Shown here piece after piece: positions 1-6,415 of a stretch of 37,138 nt of DNA. This DNA is from Clostridia bacterium (GTDB taxonomy: Bacteria > Bacillota > Clostridia > Oscillospirales > CAG-272), in contig JAFXAC010000058.1 in the NCBI GenBank assembly GCA_017522125.1, positions 1 to 37,138 of the forward strand. Reading direction: 5' to 3'. Under the pieces are notes generated by a model, which saw only the letters and a list, made by a program, of their open reading frames with translations, searched no databases and had not been told where the DNA came from. The translations under genes and the position numbers were made by a program. Position 1 is the stretch's first letter. Every line of letters begins with the position of its first letter.

Positions 1-405
1 CATCCGTAGGAGCTGGTTGACGGTAACGTTTACGTCCTGGTGCGGTGCTTCTGACCTCGTCCATGCGCTGGCGAGGATTTGAGACATATCTTCTCTTGAG
101 AGATGGGGCATTGCGAATTTCAGAAAGGTCAGCGCGTAGGGCTTGGTGACCATCATATATATTGCGTAGGCATTATCTGCCTTATCGATCTGCCGAGCCA
201 TAGACTGTCGCCACTTGAGCTGTGCATCATCTTCTGTGAGATCGATCATCTCCACGCCACCTTTGCCATCGGGAATGGCACTTACTCCGGTGTCGGTGAA
301 GGGGTGCTTGACGATCATCGGTGAGTACGGCGTTTCGTTGATCTCTGTGGATAGCAGAGCAAGGGCTGTTTGCTTGACCTTGGCTAAGTCGGTTTGCTTT
401 CGCAT
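1..405 (-). CDS. Partial conjugative-element-type protein (N-terminal 135 residues)
   Basis: Reading leftward from the ATG at 405 there is an open frame of 135 codons that runs off the window edge without a stop, so only the N-terminal part is visible. The start is supported by a strong GGAGG site about 8 bases upstream. The sequence contains the stretches TPYSPMIVKHPF and TKPYALTFLKFA and a segment ending SAWTRSEAPHQDVNV. From memory this resembles accessory proteins carried by Tn1549-like integrative conjugative elements in gut Firmicutes; that is recall, not a search. No catalytic motif is visible and I do not assign a function. It lies on the same strand as, and beyond the 3' end of, tRNA-Pro, separated from it by terminator-like hairpins, which would fit an element integrated at the tRNA. 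Confidence 0.75.
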   Translation of the reverse strand, partial: MRKQTDLAKVKQTALALLSTEINETPYSPMIVKHPFTDTGVSAIPDGKGGVEMIDLTEDDAQLKWRQSMARQIDKADNAYAIYMMVTKPYALTFLKFAMPHLSREDMSQILASAWTRSEAPHQDVNVTVNQLLRM

Positions 406-430
406 CGTTTTCCTCCTTTCAGCGGAAATA

Positions 431-465
431 AAAAAAGCGCATGGACTTGATTGATCCATGCGCTT
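431..465 (-). terminator. Perfect 11-bp hairpin with U-run just upstream of the partial gene
   Basis: AAGCGCATGGA and TCCATGCGCTT (435-445 and 455-465) pair perfectly around a 9-base loop. Read leftward, the stem is followed by a run of T. It is an intrinsic terminator on the minus strand only about 26 bases before the start codon at 405. It either ends transcripts arriving from the tRNA side or is a leader attenuator; the sequence does not decide. Confidence 0.75.
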
Positions 466-558
466 GACTGCGGATATTCGGTTGTGTGAGAGTTCAACTC
501 ATTTCAGAAAGGGAAAAGTATCTTTTTCACATCTACAAAATCGCTTGCTGTTTTTTCT

Positions 559-624
559 GCCGTAGAAACGGCGAAACCCCCGATAAAATCGGGGGTTTCG
601 GGGGCTACATCTTTTTTGTAGCCC
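559..624 (-). terminator. Cluster of three hairpins after tRNA-Pro
   Basis: Read leftward from the tRNA 3' end there are three consecutive stems: GGGCTACA/TGTAGCCC (602-609 with 617-624), a 13-bp stem with a 3-base loop (572-584 with 588-600), and GCCGT/ACGGC (558-571). The central stem is strong enough to stop polymerase, although no long T-run follows directly. They probably end the tRNA transcript. No coding frame is convincing between 406 and 629. Confidence 0.55.
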
Positions 625-629
625 TTTGA

Positions 630-705
630 TGGTCGAAGTGACAGGACTCGAACCTGCGATCTCGTCGTCCCGAACGACGCGCGATACCACCTTCGCTACA
701 CCTCG
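630..705 (-). tRNA. tRNA-Pro (anticodon CGG)
   Basis: The reverse strand folds into a complete cloverleaf: acceptor CGAGGTG with CACTTCG, D stem GCGA with TCGC, anticodon stem CGTCG with CGACG around the loop TTCGGGA, and T arm GCAGG-TTCGAGT-CCTGT. The loop places CGG at 34-36, giving a proline tRNA reading CCG. The discriminator is A and the CCA end is encoded (630-632). It has its own promoter at 722-750, and the codirectional gene upstream encodes a YbaK-type editing protein, whose known family substrate is mischarged tRNA-Pro. Confidence 0.96.
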
Positions 706-710
706 AATTT

Positions 711-750
711 GCTCACAGTGTATTATACCACCGCTGTGAGCTTTTGTCAA
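711..750 (-). promoter_or_regulatory. tRNA-Pro promoter spanned by an inverted repeat
   Basis: On the minus strand TTGACA (745-750) and TATAAT (722-727) are separated by exactly 17 bases, a consensus sigma-A promoter whose start point would lie close to the tRNA 5' end. An 8-bp inverted repeat GCTCACAG (711-718) and CTGTGAGC (734-741) brackets the -10 box. The promoter is near certain. The repeat as an operator is inference. Confidence 0.85.
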
Positions 751-796
751 GGTCTTGCGCAAAAAAATTCCGCCACACGCGTGCCTTGCGTAAGCC

Positions 797-1273
797 TTAG
801 CATTCCTCGGGTAGCTTGCAAACGTCTACCCATTCCTCAAAGCCCGAATATTTTTCAAGCTCGGGGATAGTCAGCTCTATTGCGCTGTTTGCGCTTCCGC
901 AAGCGGGGAATACCGTGCTAAAGCGCTTCAGCGACTCGTCAAGGTACACGCTGACGCCCTCGTTTACCGCAAACGGACATACGCCGCCAACGCCGTGACC
1001 TATCATCTGCTCGACCTCCTCGAAGGTCAGCATCTTCGCCTTCGCCGCAAAGCGCGCCTTGTATTTTGCATTATTTATCTTGGCGTCGCCCGCCATAACG
1101 ATGAGTATCGCCCTGCCGCCCACCGTAAACGACAGCGTTTTGGCGATCCTGCACGGCTCGCAATGAAGTGCCTCGGCGGCAAGCTCCACCGTCGCGCTTG
1201 AAACGTCAAACTCCAGCACCCTGTCCTCCATGCCGTGATCTCTGAAATATTCTCTTACTCTTTCGATTGACAT
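797..1273 (-). CDS. ybaK: YbaK/EbsC-family aminoacyl-tRNA deacylase (Cys-tRNA-Pro type)
   Basis: The 158-residue protein has the size and pattern of the YbaK/ProX editing domain, including the stretch CRIAKTLSF, a conserved KARF region and the GHGVGGVCPF motif near residue 91 that lines the active site. Family members act in the cytoplasm and hydrolyse mischarged tRNA, classically Cys-tRNA-Pro or Ala-tRNA-Pro. The ATG at 1273 follows a good AAGGAG site. The gene ends 92 bases before a tRNA-Pro gene on the same strand, a neighbourhood that fits the substrate, although the tRNA has its own promoter. It could equally be a paralogue with another tRNA preference, which sequence alone does not settle. 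Confidence 0.88.
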   Translation of the reverse strand: MSIERVREYFRDHGMEDRVLEFDVSSATVELAAEALHCEPCRIAKTLSFTVGGRAILIVMAGDAKINNAKYKARFAAKAKMLTFEEVEQMIGHGVGGVCPFAVNEGVSVYLDESLKRFSTVFPACGSANSAIELTIPELEKYSGFEEWVDVCKLPEEC

Positions 1274-1290
1274 ACCATTCTCCTTTTTAC

Positions 1291-1320
1291 AAATTATTCA
1301 GCCAAGCCGCCGCTTGTCAA
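1291..1320 (-). promoter_or_regulatory. Weak candidate promoter for the YbaK gene
   Basis: TTGACA (315-320 of the second kilobase, i.e. 1315-1320) and TAATTT (1291-1296) lie 18 bases apart on the minus strand. The predicted start point would nearly touch the ribosome site, so this may be wrong and the gene may instead be read from upstream. Confidence 0.3.
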
Positions 1321-1331
1321 AAAACGGGCAT

Positions 1332-1360
1332 AGCACCAAGGGCAAAAAGCCTTTGGTGCT
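1332..1360 (-). terminator. Hairpin ending the SPFH-RHH operon
   Basis: AGCACCAAGGGC (1332-1343) pairs with GCCTTTGGTGCT (1349-1360), with one G-U pair and an A5 loop. It lies 10 bases after the stop of the ribbon-helix-helix gene. A T-rich stretch follows only after several bases, so termination may be partial. Confidence 0.6.
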
Positions 1361-1369
1361 TACCTTAAT

Positions 1370-1573
1370 TTATTCAATGTCTATATCAAGCGGCTTGTCG
1401 ATCTCGTCCGACACGTATTTGCCGTTTTTCTTGCGCTGGCGCACGCACTCGGTCAGGAGATATTCTATCTGTCCGTTCACCGAGCGAAAATCGTCCTCCG
1501 CCCACGCGGCGATAGCATTGTAGAGCTTGGCTGAAAGGCGCAACGGCACTTGTTTTTTTTCGTTTTCTCCCAT
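1370..1573 (-). CDS. Small ribbon-helix-helix (Arc-like) protein
   Basis: This 67-residue protein begins with the beta strand [16 protein letters not shown], followed by [21 protein letters not shown], the strand-helix-helix pattern of Arc/MetJ-type DNA-binding proteins; the strand and SVNGQIE helix are typical. The charged C-terminal tail looks disordered. The ATG at 1573 follows GGAAAGG. It lies 21 bases after the SPFH gene and is almost certainly cotranscribed; I have a recollection of this pairing in other Gram-positive genomes. It may bind the paired TGATATCA palindromes upstream of the operon and repress it, which is inference. Confidence 0.8.
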   Translation of the reverse strand: MGENEKKQVPLRLSAKLYNAIAAWAEDDFRSVNGQIEYLLTECVRQRKKNGKYVSDEIDKPLDIDIE

Positions 1574-1594
1574 TTTTCGCCTTTCCTTTGCTTA

Positions 1595-2617
1595 TTAATA
1601 CAGACTTCCCGAATTTACGATAGGCTGTGCGTCGCGGTTGCCGCAAAGCACAACGAGAAGATTTGACACCATAGCGGCTTTTCTTTCCTCGTCAAGCTCG
1701 ACCTTACCGCCCTCGCTGAGTCTGTCAAGCGCCATCTCGACCATACCTACCGCGCCCTCGACTATCATCTTGCGTGCGTCGATGATGGCGGATGCCTGCT
1801 GACGCTGGAGCATAACTGCGGCGATCTCGGTAGCGTAGGCAAGGTAGGTGATGCGCGCCTCGATGATCTCGATGCCCGCCTCGTCGACGCGGGACTGTAT
1901 CTCGTCGCGTATTCTCTGTGCCACGACCTCGCTCGAACCGCGCAGACTTCCGTCGTCGGCAACGCCGTCGCCCGTGGTGTCAACGCCGGGGGCTACGTCG
2001 TAGGGGTAGAGGCGGACGATGTTACGCAGGGCGCTGTCGCATTGCAGAGAAAGGAATTCCTTGTAGTTGTCAACGTTAAATACAGCCTTTGCGGTGTCGG
2101 TAATGCGCCACGTTACCGCGATTCCTATCTCGATGGGGTTACCAAGGCAGTCGTTTATCTTCTGACGGCTGTTGTTGAGCGTCATAATTTTGAGCGAGAG
2201 CTTTTTGGGAACTATTTCTACGGATTTGGCAGTACCCGTAGCCGTAATAATAGGAGCATCGATGGTCCTTACGTCGCCGCTCTGATTGAGCTTGGTCTGC
2301 GCCGCGGGGTTAATAGCGCTACAGAAGGGGTTTACCCAGAAAAAGCCGTCACCCTTTATCGTGCCGACGTACTTACCGAAAAGGGTGAGGACGAGCGCCT
2401 CCTCGGGCTGTAATATTCTGAGTCCGAGAAGGGGGATCCAGCCGATGCATGACAGGAAAATTCCTGCCACCAGAAGTGTCGAACCGAGAATGTGGTTTGC
2501 CGTGTCAAGCTGTGTTGCGCCGAAAATGAACGCGACGATAAAGCCGATCTCAAAAAGTACGGTGAGTATGAGAGCAAGCATACCGCGCTTTTTTGTGGTC
2601 AAGATTTTTTCTTTCAT
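1595..2617 (-). CDS. SPFH/Band 7 domain membrane protein
   Basis: The 340-residue protein has two N-terminal membrane segments (about residues 13-35 and 42-66), then an SPFH domain beginning at GLRILQPEEALVLTLFGKY. A helical region with ERITYLAYA-like and MLQRQQASAIIDARK features (about 245-290) follows, of the kind that lets SPFH proteins oligomerise. SPFH proteins scaffold membrane microdomains and often regulate membrane proteases; no protease partner is adjacent. The ATG at 2617 is preceded by AAAGGAG. A small ribbon-helix-helix gene follows in the same operon, and the shared promoter carries two palindromes. Confidence 0.88.
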   Translation of the reverse strand: MKEKILTTKKRGMLALILTVLFEIGFIVAFIFGATQLDTANHILGSTLLVAGIFLSCIGWIPLLGLRILQPEEALVLTLFGKYVGTIKGDGFFWVNPFCSAINPAAQTKLNQSGDVRTIDAPIITATGTAKSVEIVPKKLSLKIMTLNNSRQKINDCLGNPIEIGIAVTWRITDTAKAVFNVDNYKEFLSLQCDSALRNIVRLYPYDVAPGVDTTGDGVADDGSLRGSSEVVAQRIRDEIQSRVDEAGIEIIEARITYLAYATEIAAVMLQRQQASAIIDARKMIVEGAVGMVEMALDRLSEGGKVELDEERKAAMVSNLLVVLCGNRDAQPIVNSGSLY

Positions 2618-2643
2618 AGCTAACTCCTTTGAAGTTGTTTATT

Positions 2644-2682
2644 TGATATCAAAATGATATCATAGATAAATCAGTTTGTCAA
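2644..2682 (-). promoter_or_regulatory. SPFH operon promoter with paired TGATATCA palindromes
   Basis: On the minus strand TTGACA (2677-2682) and TATCAT (2654-2659) are 17 bases apart. The -10 box lies inside the palindrome TGATATCA at 2655-2662, and a second identical palindrome sits at 2644-2651, 11 bases (one helical turn) away on the same DNA face. This is the layout expected of a repressor operator. The likely ligand is the operon's own ribbon-helix-helix protein. Confidence 0.75.
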
Positions 2683-2701
2683 TAGGTTTTTTGAAAAAAT
2701 A

Positions 2702-2730
2702 TTGATATTTTTTCGAAAATGTGATATAAT
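2702..2730 (+). promoter_or_regulatory. Promoter of the membrane lipoprotein gene
   Basis: TTGATA (2702-2707) and TATAAT (2725-2730) are separated by 17 bases, 32 bases before the chosen ATG. It fires away from the SPFH promoter just to its left. Confidence 0.8.
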
Positions 2731-2762
2731 CAAGACATAAAAGACGTTTGAAAGGCAATTTT

Positions 2763-3602
2763 ATGAAAAAAATATACGTTTTTGCCGCGATATTGCTTAT
2801 TTTGGCGGCGTTTTGCTTAAATTCCTGCGGCGGCGGCACGCCCATAAGCGCGCCCGAGCATGAGGCGCTTGCGTGCGCATTCGTTGACGCCCTCTCGAAA
2901 AACGATATCGAGGCTGTAGCGCCGCTTATCGACGAGGAGCATTTCTCGCGCGAGAATTTTGAAACGTTTTTCAAGAACGCAAGGGAATACGTGGGTGAGT
3001 TTTCTTCCTATGAAAATAAAGGCATAACCGACTACGCCAACGCGGAGCAAAACGGCAAGCCTACCGAAAGCGCGACGTTTCTTTTTGAAACGGACGGTGC
3101 AGATTTTTACGTAGGTGTTGCGCGTGTTGGCGATGTAAAAAAAATATGCGGTATTGCCGTCAATCCGACACAGGCGGGAACTATCACCTCGATGGGCGGC
3201 GCGAATGTGCTTCAATGGCTCGTGCTGATACTCGGAATTGCGACGATGGGCTTTACCGCCTTCGTGTTCGTTGACTGCGTGCGCAGGAAATTCAAGTCGA
3301 AGGGCGTGTGGTGCGCCGTTATCCTGCTCGGCGTTTTAAGCCTCGGCTTTACGGTCGGCAAAACGGGCTTTATGCCCACCGCGGGCTTTGGAATTATCAT
3401 TTTCCCCTCGTCGCTCGTCACCTATTCCACGGGCGGATACGCGCTCTCGCTCGTCATTCCCGTGGGCGCTATCGCGTATCTCGTGATGCGCAAAAAGCTC
3501 TTGCGCCCCCAAGCTCCGCAAAGCCTTGACGAAGCGGAATCGCTTGCCGAGGCGGAGGAGGAAGAAGCTCCTAAAAAGGAATATTACGAGTGGGAGGAAT
3601 AA
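2763..3602 (+). CDS. Putative membrane-anchored lipoprotein with three membrane segments
   Basis: I start the protein at the ATG at 2763 (279 residues) because GAAAGG lies at the right distance before it; the TTG at 2748 would overlap that site. The N-terminus is a lipoprotein signal ending in the lipobox LNSC, so the protein is probably lipid-anchored outside the membrane. Residues about 30-125 form a soluble domain resembling small NTF2-like domains seen in other Clostridial lipoproteins. Three hydrophobic segments follow (about 140-165, 180-200 and 205-235), then a cytoplasmic acidic tail rich in Glu. I do not recognise a specific family and assign no function. It is divergent from the SPFH operon. 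Confidence 0.75.
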   Translation: MKKIYVFAAILLILAAFCLNSCGGGTPISAPEHEALACAFVDALSKNDIEAVAPLIDEEHFSRENFETFFKNAREYVGEFSSYENKGITDYANAEQNGKPTESATFLFETDGADFYVGVARVGDVKKICGIAVNPTQAGTITSMGGANVLQWLVLILGIATMGFTAFVFVDCVRRKFKSKGVWCAVILLGVLSLGFTVGKTGFMPTAGFGIIIFPSSLVTYSTGGYALSLVIPVGAIAYLVMRKKLLRPQAPQSLDEAESLAEAEEEEAPKKEYYEWEE

Positions 3603-3604
3603 AA

Positions 3605-3635
3605 AACAAGGCTGAAACTCGGTTTCAGCCTTGTT
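3605..3635. terminator. Bidirectional terminator between convergent genes
   Basis: AACAAGGCTGAAAC (3605-3618) pairs perfectly with GTTTCAGCCTTGTT (3622-3635). There is an A-run on the left and T-rich sequence on the right, so it can stop transcription from both the lipoprotein gene and the mannitol dehydrogenase gene. Confidence 0.9.
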
Positions 3636-3639
3636 TTAT

Positions 3640-4854
3640 TTATGCCTTCTTGTTTTCGTCGATCTTGGCGATAAGCGCGTCCCAATCGGGGTCTGCGAGC
3701 ATATCGTAGTAGCCCTTGATGAGGGCAACGTCCTCGTCGGCGGTGATGGAGCAATACTTTTCAAGTGCGGCGGCAACGCCGTTTTCCTTTGCAAATGCGG
3801 CAACCTCAACACCAATCTCGTCCTCGGGCATATCGAAGCGGAGCGCGGCGGCAATGCTAAGTCCGATAGCGGCGGGAGTCTTGCCCTGCTCTCTTACTGC
3901 GATGTACGCGCCGCCGAGTCTGTCGCCTGCGGAAAGCTTGCGGCGGGTATCTCTGCCTACGCGGAAGATGGAGTCCTCAAGCAGAGGATTGTAAAGGCGG
4001 GGAATGAGATGCTCTACGAAATCTGCAAGCTCGGACTCGGGAACGCCGTGGCGTGCGGCGAGTGCGGATGCGGACTCGTTAAGCGCGCGGCGCAGGATAG
4101 CGTCTATCTTTTCGTCCTCTGCAACCTCGTAAATGAAGCCGTAGCCCTTGAGGTAGCCGAGGTATGCCATGGTAGCGTGGCCCATATTGTGGATGAGGAG
4201 CTTGCGCTGAATGTAGAAATCAAAGGGTGAGAAGGGGCGCAGATTGTCGATAACGGGGTAGGGAGCGCCGACGGGGCGGAAGCCCGTTGCGTCTGCGGGA
4301 AGCTCATTGTAAAGGTCGGTGCAAACGGCGAGGGAATTTTCGTCAAGGAAGCGCTGGGGTGTGGGGGGAACGGTGATTCCTACCGAAACGCTTACAAATC
4401 CGATTGAGTTTTCAAAATAATCGGCAAGGTCGGCGCTGATGTGGGGCGCAACGAGACCGCGCAGGTAGTCGCCCGAGCCGATGAGGTTTTCGCAAATGAG
4501 GATGTTGAGGGGGCGTGCGCCTCTGGCATAGCGTGCGGCGATTCCGCGTGCGAGGTTTTCGGCAACGAAGGGAAGAATGTTTACTCCGAGGGCGGTGGCG
4601 AGGATGTCGCAATCTGCGATCTGCTCGACGACTGCGTCGGAATCTCTGCCGTTAACGGCGGTAACGTTTTCCACCCACTCGGGAACGTACTCGCGTCCTT
4701 TGGTTACGTAGATGGGGTATCTTCCTGCGGCGGCGATGCCTGCCACGAGGTCGGCGTTAACGTCGATAAAGGTGGTATGCGCTCCCGAAAGGAAGAAGCG
4801 CTTTGCGATAAAGCCTCTGCCGATATTACCGGCTCCGTACATTACAGCTTTCAT
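3640..4854 (-). CDS. mtlD: Mannitol-1-phosphate 5-dehydrogenase family protein
   Basis: The 404-residue protein starts with the Rossmann motif GAGNIGRGF (7-15) and carries CEN at 121-123 and KLLIHNMGHATMAYLGYL at 218-235, with the Lys218, Asn223 and His226 pattern of polyol-specific long-chain dehydrogenases. These enzymes interconvert mannitol-1-phosphate and fructose-6-phosphate with NAD in the cytosol. No mannitol PTS genes are nearby, so the substrate could be another hexitol phosphate or a hexonate. The ATG at 4854 follows AAGGAG. The gene is last in an operon with the TPR-DUF1963 and MATE genes, 10 bases after the TPR gene, and ends at a strong terminator. Confidence 0.85.
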   Translation of the reverse strand: MKAVMYGAGNIGRGFIAKRFFLSGAHTTFIDVNADLVAGIAAAGRYPIYVTKGREYVPEWVENVTAVNGRDSDAVVEQIADCDILATALGVNILPFVAENLARGIAARYARGARPLNILICENLIGSGDYLRGLVAPHISADLADYFENSIGFVSVSVGITVPPTPQRFLDENSLAVCTDLYNELPADATGFRPVGAPYPVIDNLRPFSPFDFYIQRKLLIHNMGHATMAYLGYLKGYGFIYEVAEDEKIDAILRRALNESASALAARHGVPESELADFVEHLIPRLYNPLLEDSIFRVGRDTRRKLSAGDRLGGAYIAVREQGKTPAAIGLSIAAALRFDMPEDEIGVEVAAFAKENGVAAALEKYCSITADEDVALIKGYYDMLADPDWDALIAKIDENKKA

Positions 4855-4864
4855 TTTTTACTCC

Positions 4865-6415
4865 TTAATAGCAATCAAAATTGAATAATATATCTGAAAA
4901 ATCTCGCAAAGCGAGCTTTTCTTTTGAAATAAAGAATTGGCAGCTTCCGCAATCTCCGAGCATAATTTTGTCCTCATCGTCCTCGGAAACGAGCTGGAAG
5001 AGAAGCGTGTCATACTCGTCGTTGAAGTTGTAGTCGCGGGGGTCTTCCTGCGCAAAGGCGGGATAGCCGCCGAGCTTGTTCAGGGATGCGTGGGCGCGCT
5101 CATACGCTTCCTCAAAGAGATGCTCGTGCTCACTTTGGGGAATGCCGTTTTCGTCAAGTATTTGTGCAAATACCTCGGGGAAGCGGTAATCCATAGGAGA
5201 TATTCCCTCGCTGACCTTGGTGAAGAACGGTGTAAAGCTGCCAAGTATCGGGAAATCGTCGTCCTCGTCCCTCGCGATAGGTGCGGTGGTGAATGCGTCC
5301 TCGTTTTCGTCAAACAATACTCGGAAGCAGGAGTTTGACGTAGGCTCCTCGAAATCAAATTCGTCAAGAATATCCTCCGAGGCGTAAAAGCGAAGCACGC
5401 CGCGTGTCGGAAGCAGGGGAGTTTCGGGTAGCTCTGACATAAAAAATGCCGCAAGCAAACGCATTTTATTGCCCGATGCATCCGTCGGCGCATCCTCGTT
5501 TATCCTGCCGCCGACGATGCTCTTGGAGCTTGAATTGTAATCGCGCAAAAGAATATGGAGCGCGGGCGCGGCGGTGGCGCGGTGGAGCGCGTCGAACACC
5601 GAGCCGCCCGAGCGAAGGCTGCTTATCGCGGCTTGCAGCTTTTCCTTGCTTTGACCGTTGGAAATTGCTATCGTCGCGTATTTTTGGCAGTTTTCGTTGT
5701 CTCCGAGCATTGCATAGGAAAGCGCGAGAGTGGTCGCCGCCTGATAGAAATTGCCCTTTAAGTCAAGTGCCTTTTTGGCATTCGTTATAGCGTTTTCGTA
5801 GTCGCCGCTTTTGAAATAGGTCGACGCCGCGTTCTGATATGCGTGTGCGTTTTTGGGGTCTGCCTCGATGGCGGCGCGGCAGCAATCCAGCGCGGCACCG
5901 AAGTTGCCCTGACTTATGTAAACGAAGCTGAGGTTTCCGTACGCTCTCGAGCACCGCGGGGATTGAGCTATCAGCTCGCGGTAAGCGTCGATAGCGGAGG
6001 AGGGGTCTCCTGCGTCGGTGTGGCAAAGCCCGATAAAGAGAAGCACGGCTTCCCAATCGGCGCGGGTGCGGCATTTCTTTTTCAGCCCTTCAAGAAAGCT
6101 GATAGCAAAGGCGAATTGATTTTCGTTGTAATATCTTACTGCGCGCAACAGCTTCCTTCTGTCTGCGGGAGAGGCGGAAAATGCGCCGCGAAGCTCCTCT
6201 GCGTAGCTTTGCTCATAAAAGGAAAGCGGACGGCGAAGCTCCATAGTGGCGAGCTTGACAAGGAAGAACACAAGAGATGCTATCGGAAGTCCCGCCTTGA
6301 CGATTATCGACGAGGGGGGCTTGTGGTTTACTGCGATCTCCACCACCGCAAAAGCCGCGATGGCGACGATCAAAGCGATGACTACTATAAAAGCTATTAT
6401 TTTCTTTTTCTTCAT
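4865..6415 (-). CDS. Membrane-anchored TPR protein with C-terminal DUF1963 (YwqG-like) domain
   Basis: The 516-residue protein has two N-terminal membrane segments (about 5-27 and 37-58), then several tetratricopeptide repeats (about 80-290; for example DPKNAHAYQNAASTYFKSGDYENAI). The C-terminal half (about 310-516) has the YwqG/DUF1963 signature KLGGYPAFAQ, then a LLFQL strand, IMLGDCGSCQFFI and a closing RDFSDILFNFDCY. DUF1963 has no established activity that I know of; TPRs mediate protein contacts. The start ATG overlaps the stop of the upstream MATE gene (ATGA), pointing to translational coupling, and the local ribosome site is weak. The fusion of a membrane TPR scaffold to DUF1963 is uncommon in my experience. 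Confidence 0.82.
   Translation of the reverse strand: MKKKKIIAFIVVIALIVAIAAFAVVEIAVNHKPPSSIIVKAGLPIASLVFFLVKLATMELRRPLSFYEQSYAEELRGAFSASPADRRKLLRAVRYYNENQFAFAISFLEGLKKKCRTRADWEAVLLFIGLCHTDAGDPSSAIDAYRELIAQSPRCSRAYGNLSFVYISQGNFGAALDCCRAAIEADPKNAHAYQNAASTYFKSGDYENAITNAKKALDLKGNFYQAATTLALSYAMLGDNENCQKYATIAISNGQSKEKLQAAISSLRSGGSVFDALHRATAAPALHILLRDYNSSSKSIVGGRINEDAPTDASGNKMRLLAAFFMSELPETPLLPTRGVLRFYASEDILDEFDFEEPTSNSCFRVLFDENEDAFTTAPIARDEDDDFPILGSFTPFFTKVSEGISPMDYRFPEVFAQILDENGIPQSEHEHLFEEAYERAHASLNKLGGYPAFAQEDPRDYNFNDEYDTLLFQLVSEDDEDKIMLGDCGSCQFFISKEKLALRDFSDILFNFDCY

Noticed and set aside
103..454. Plus-strand frames at the left edge
   Set aside because: The minus strand carries an uninterrupted frame with a strong ribosome site; the plus frames are its shadows.
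406..629. Second tRNA or small gene beside tRNA-Pro
   Set aside because: Only hairpins are present; no cloverleaf and no frame with a ribosome site.
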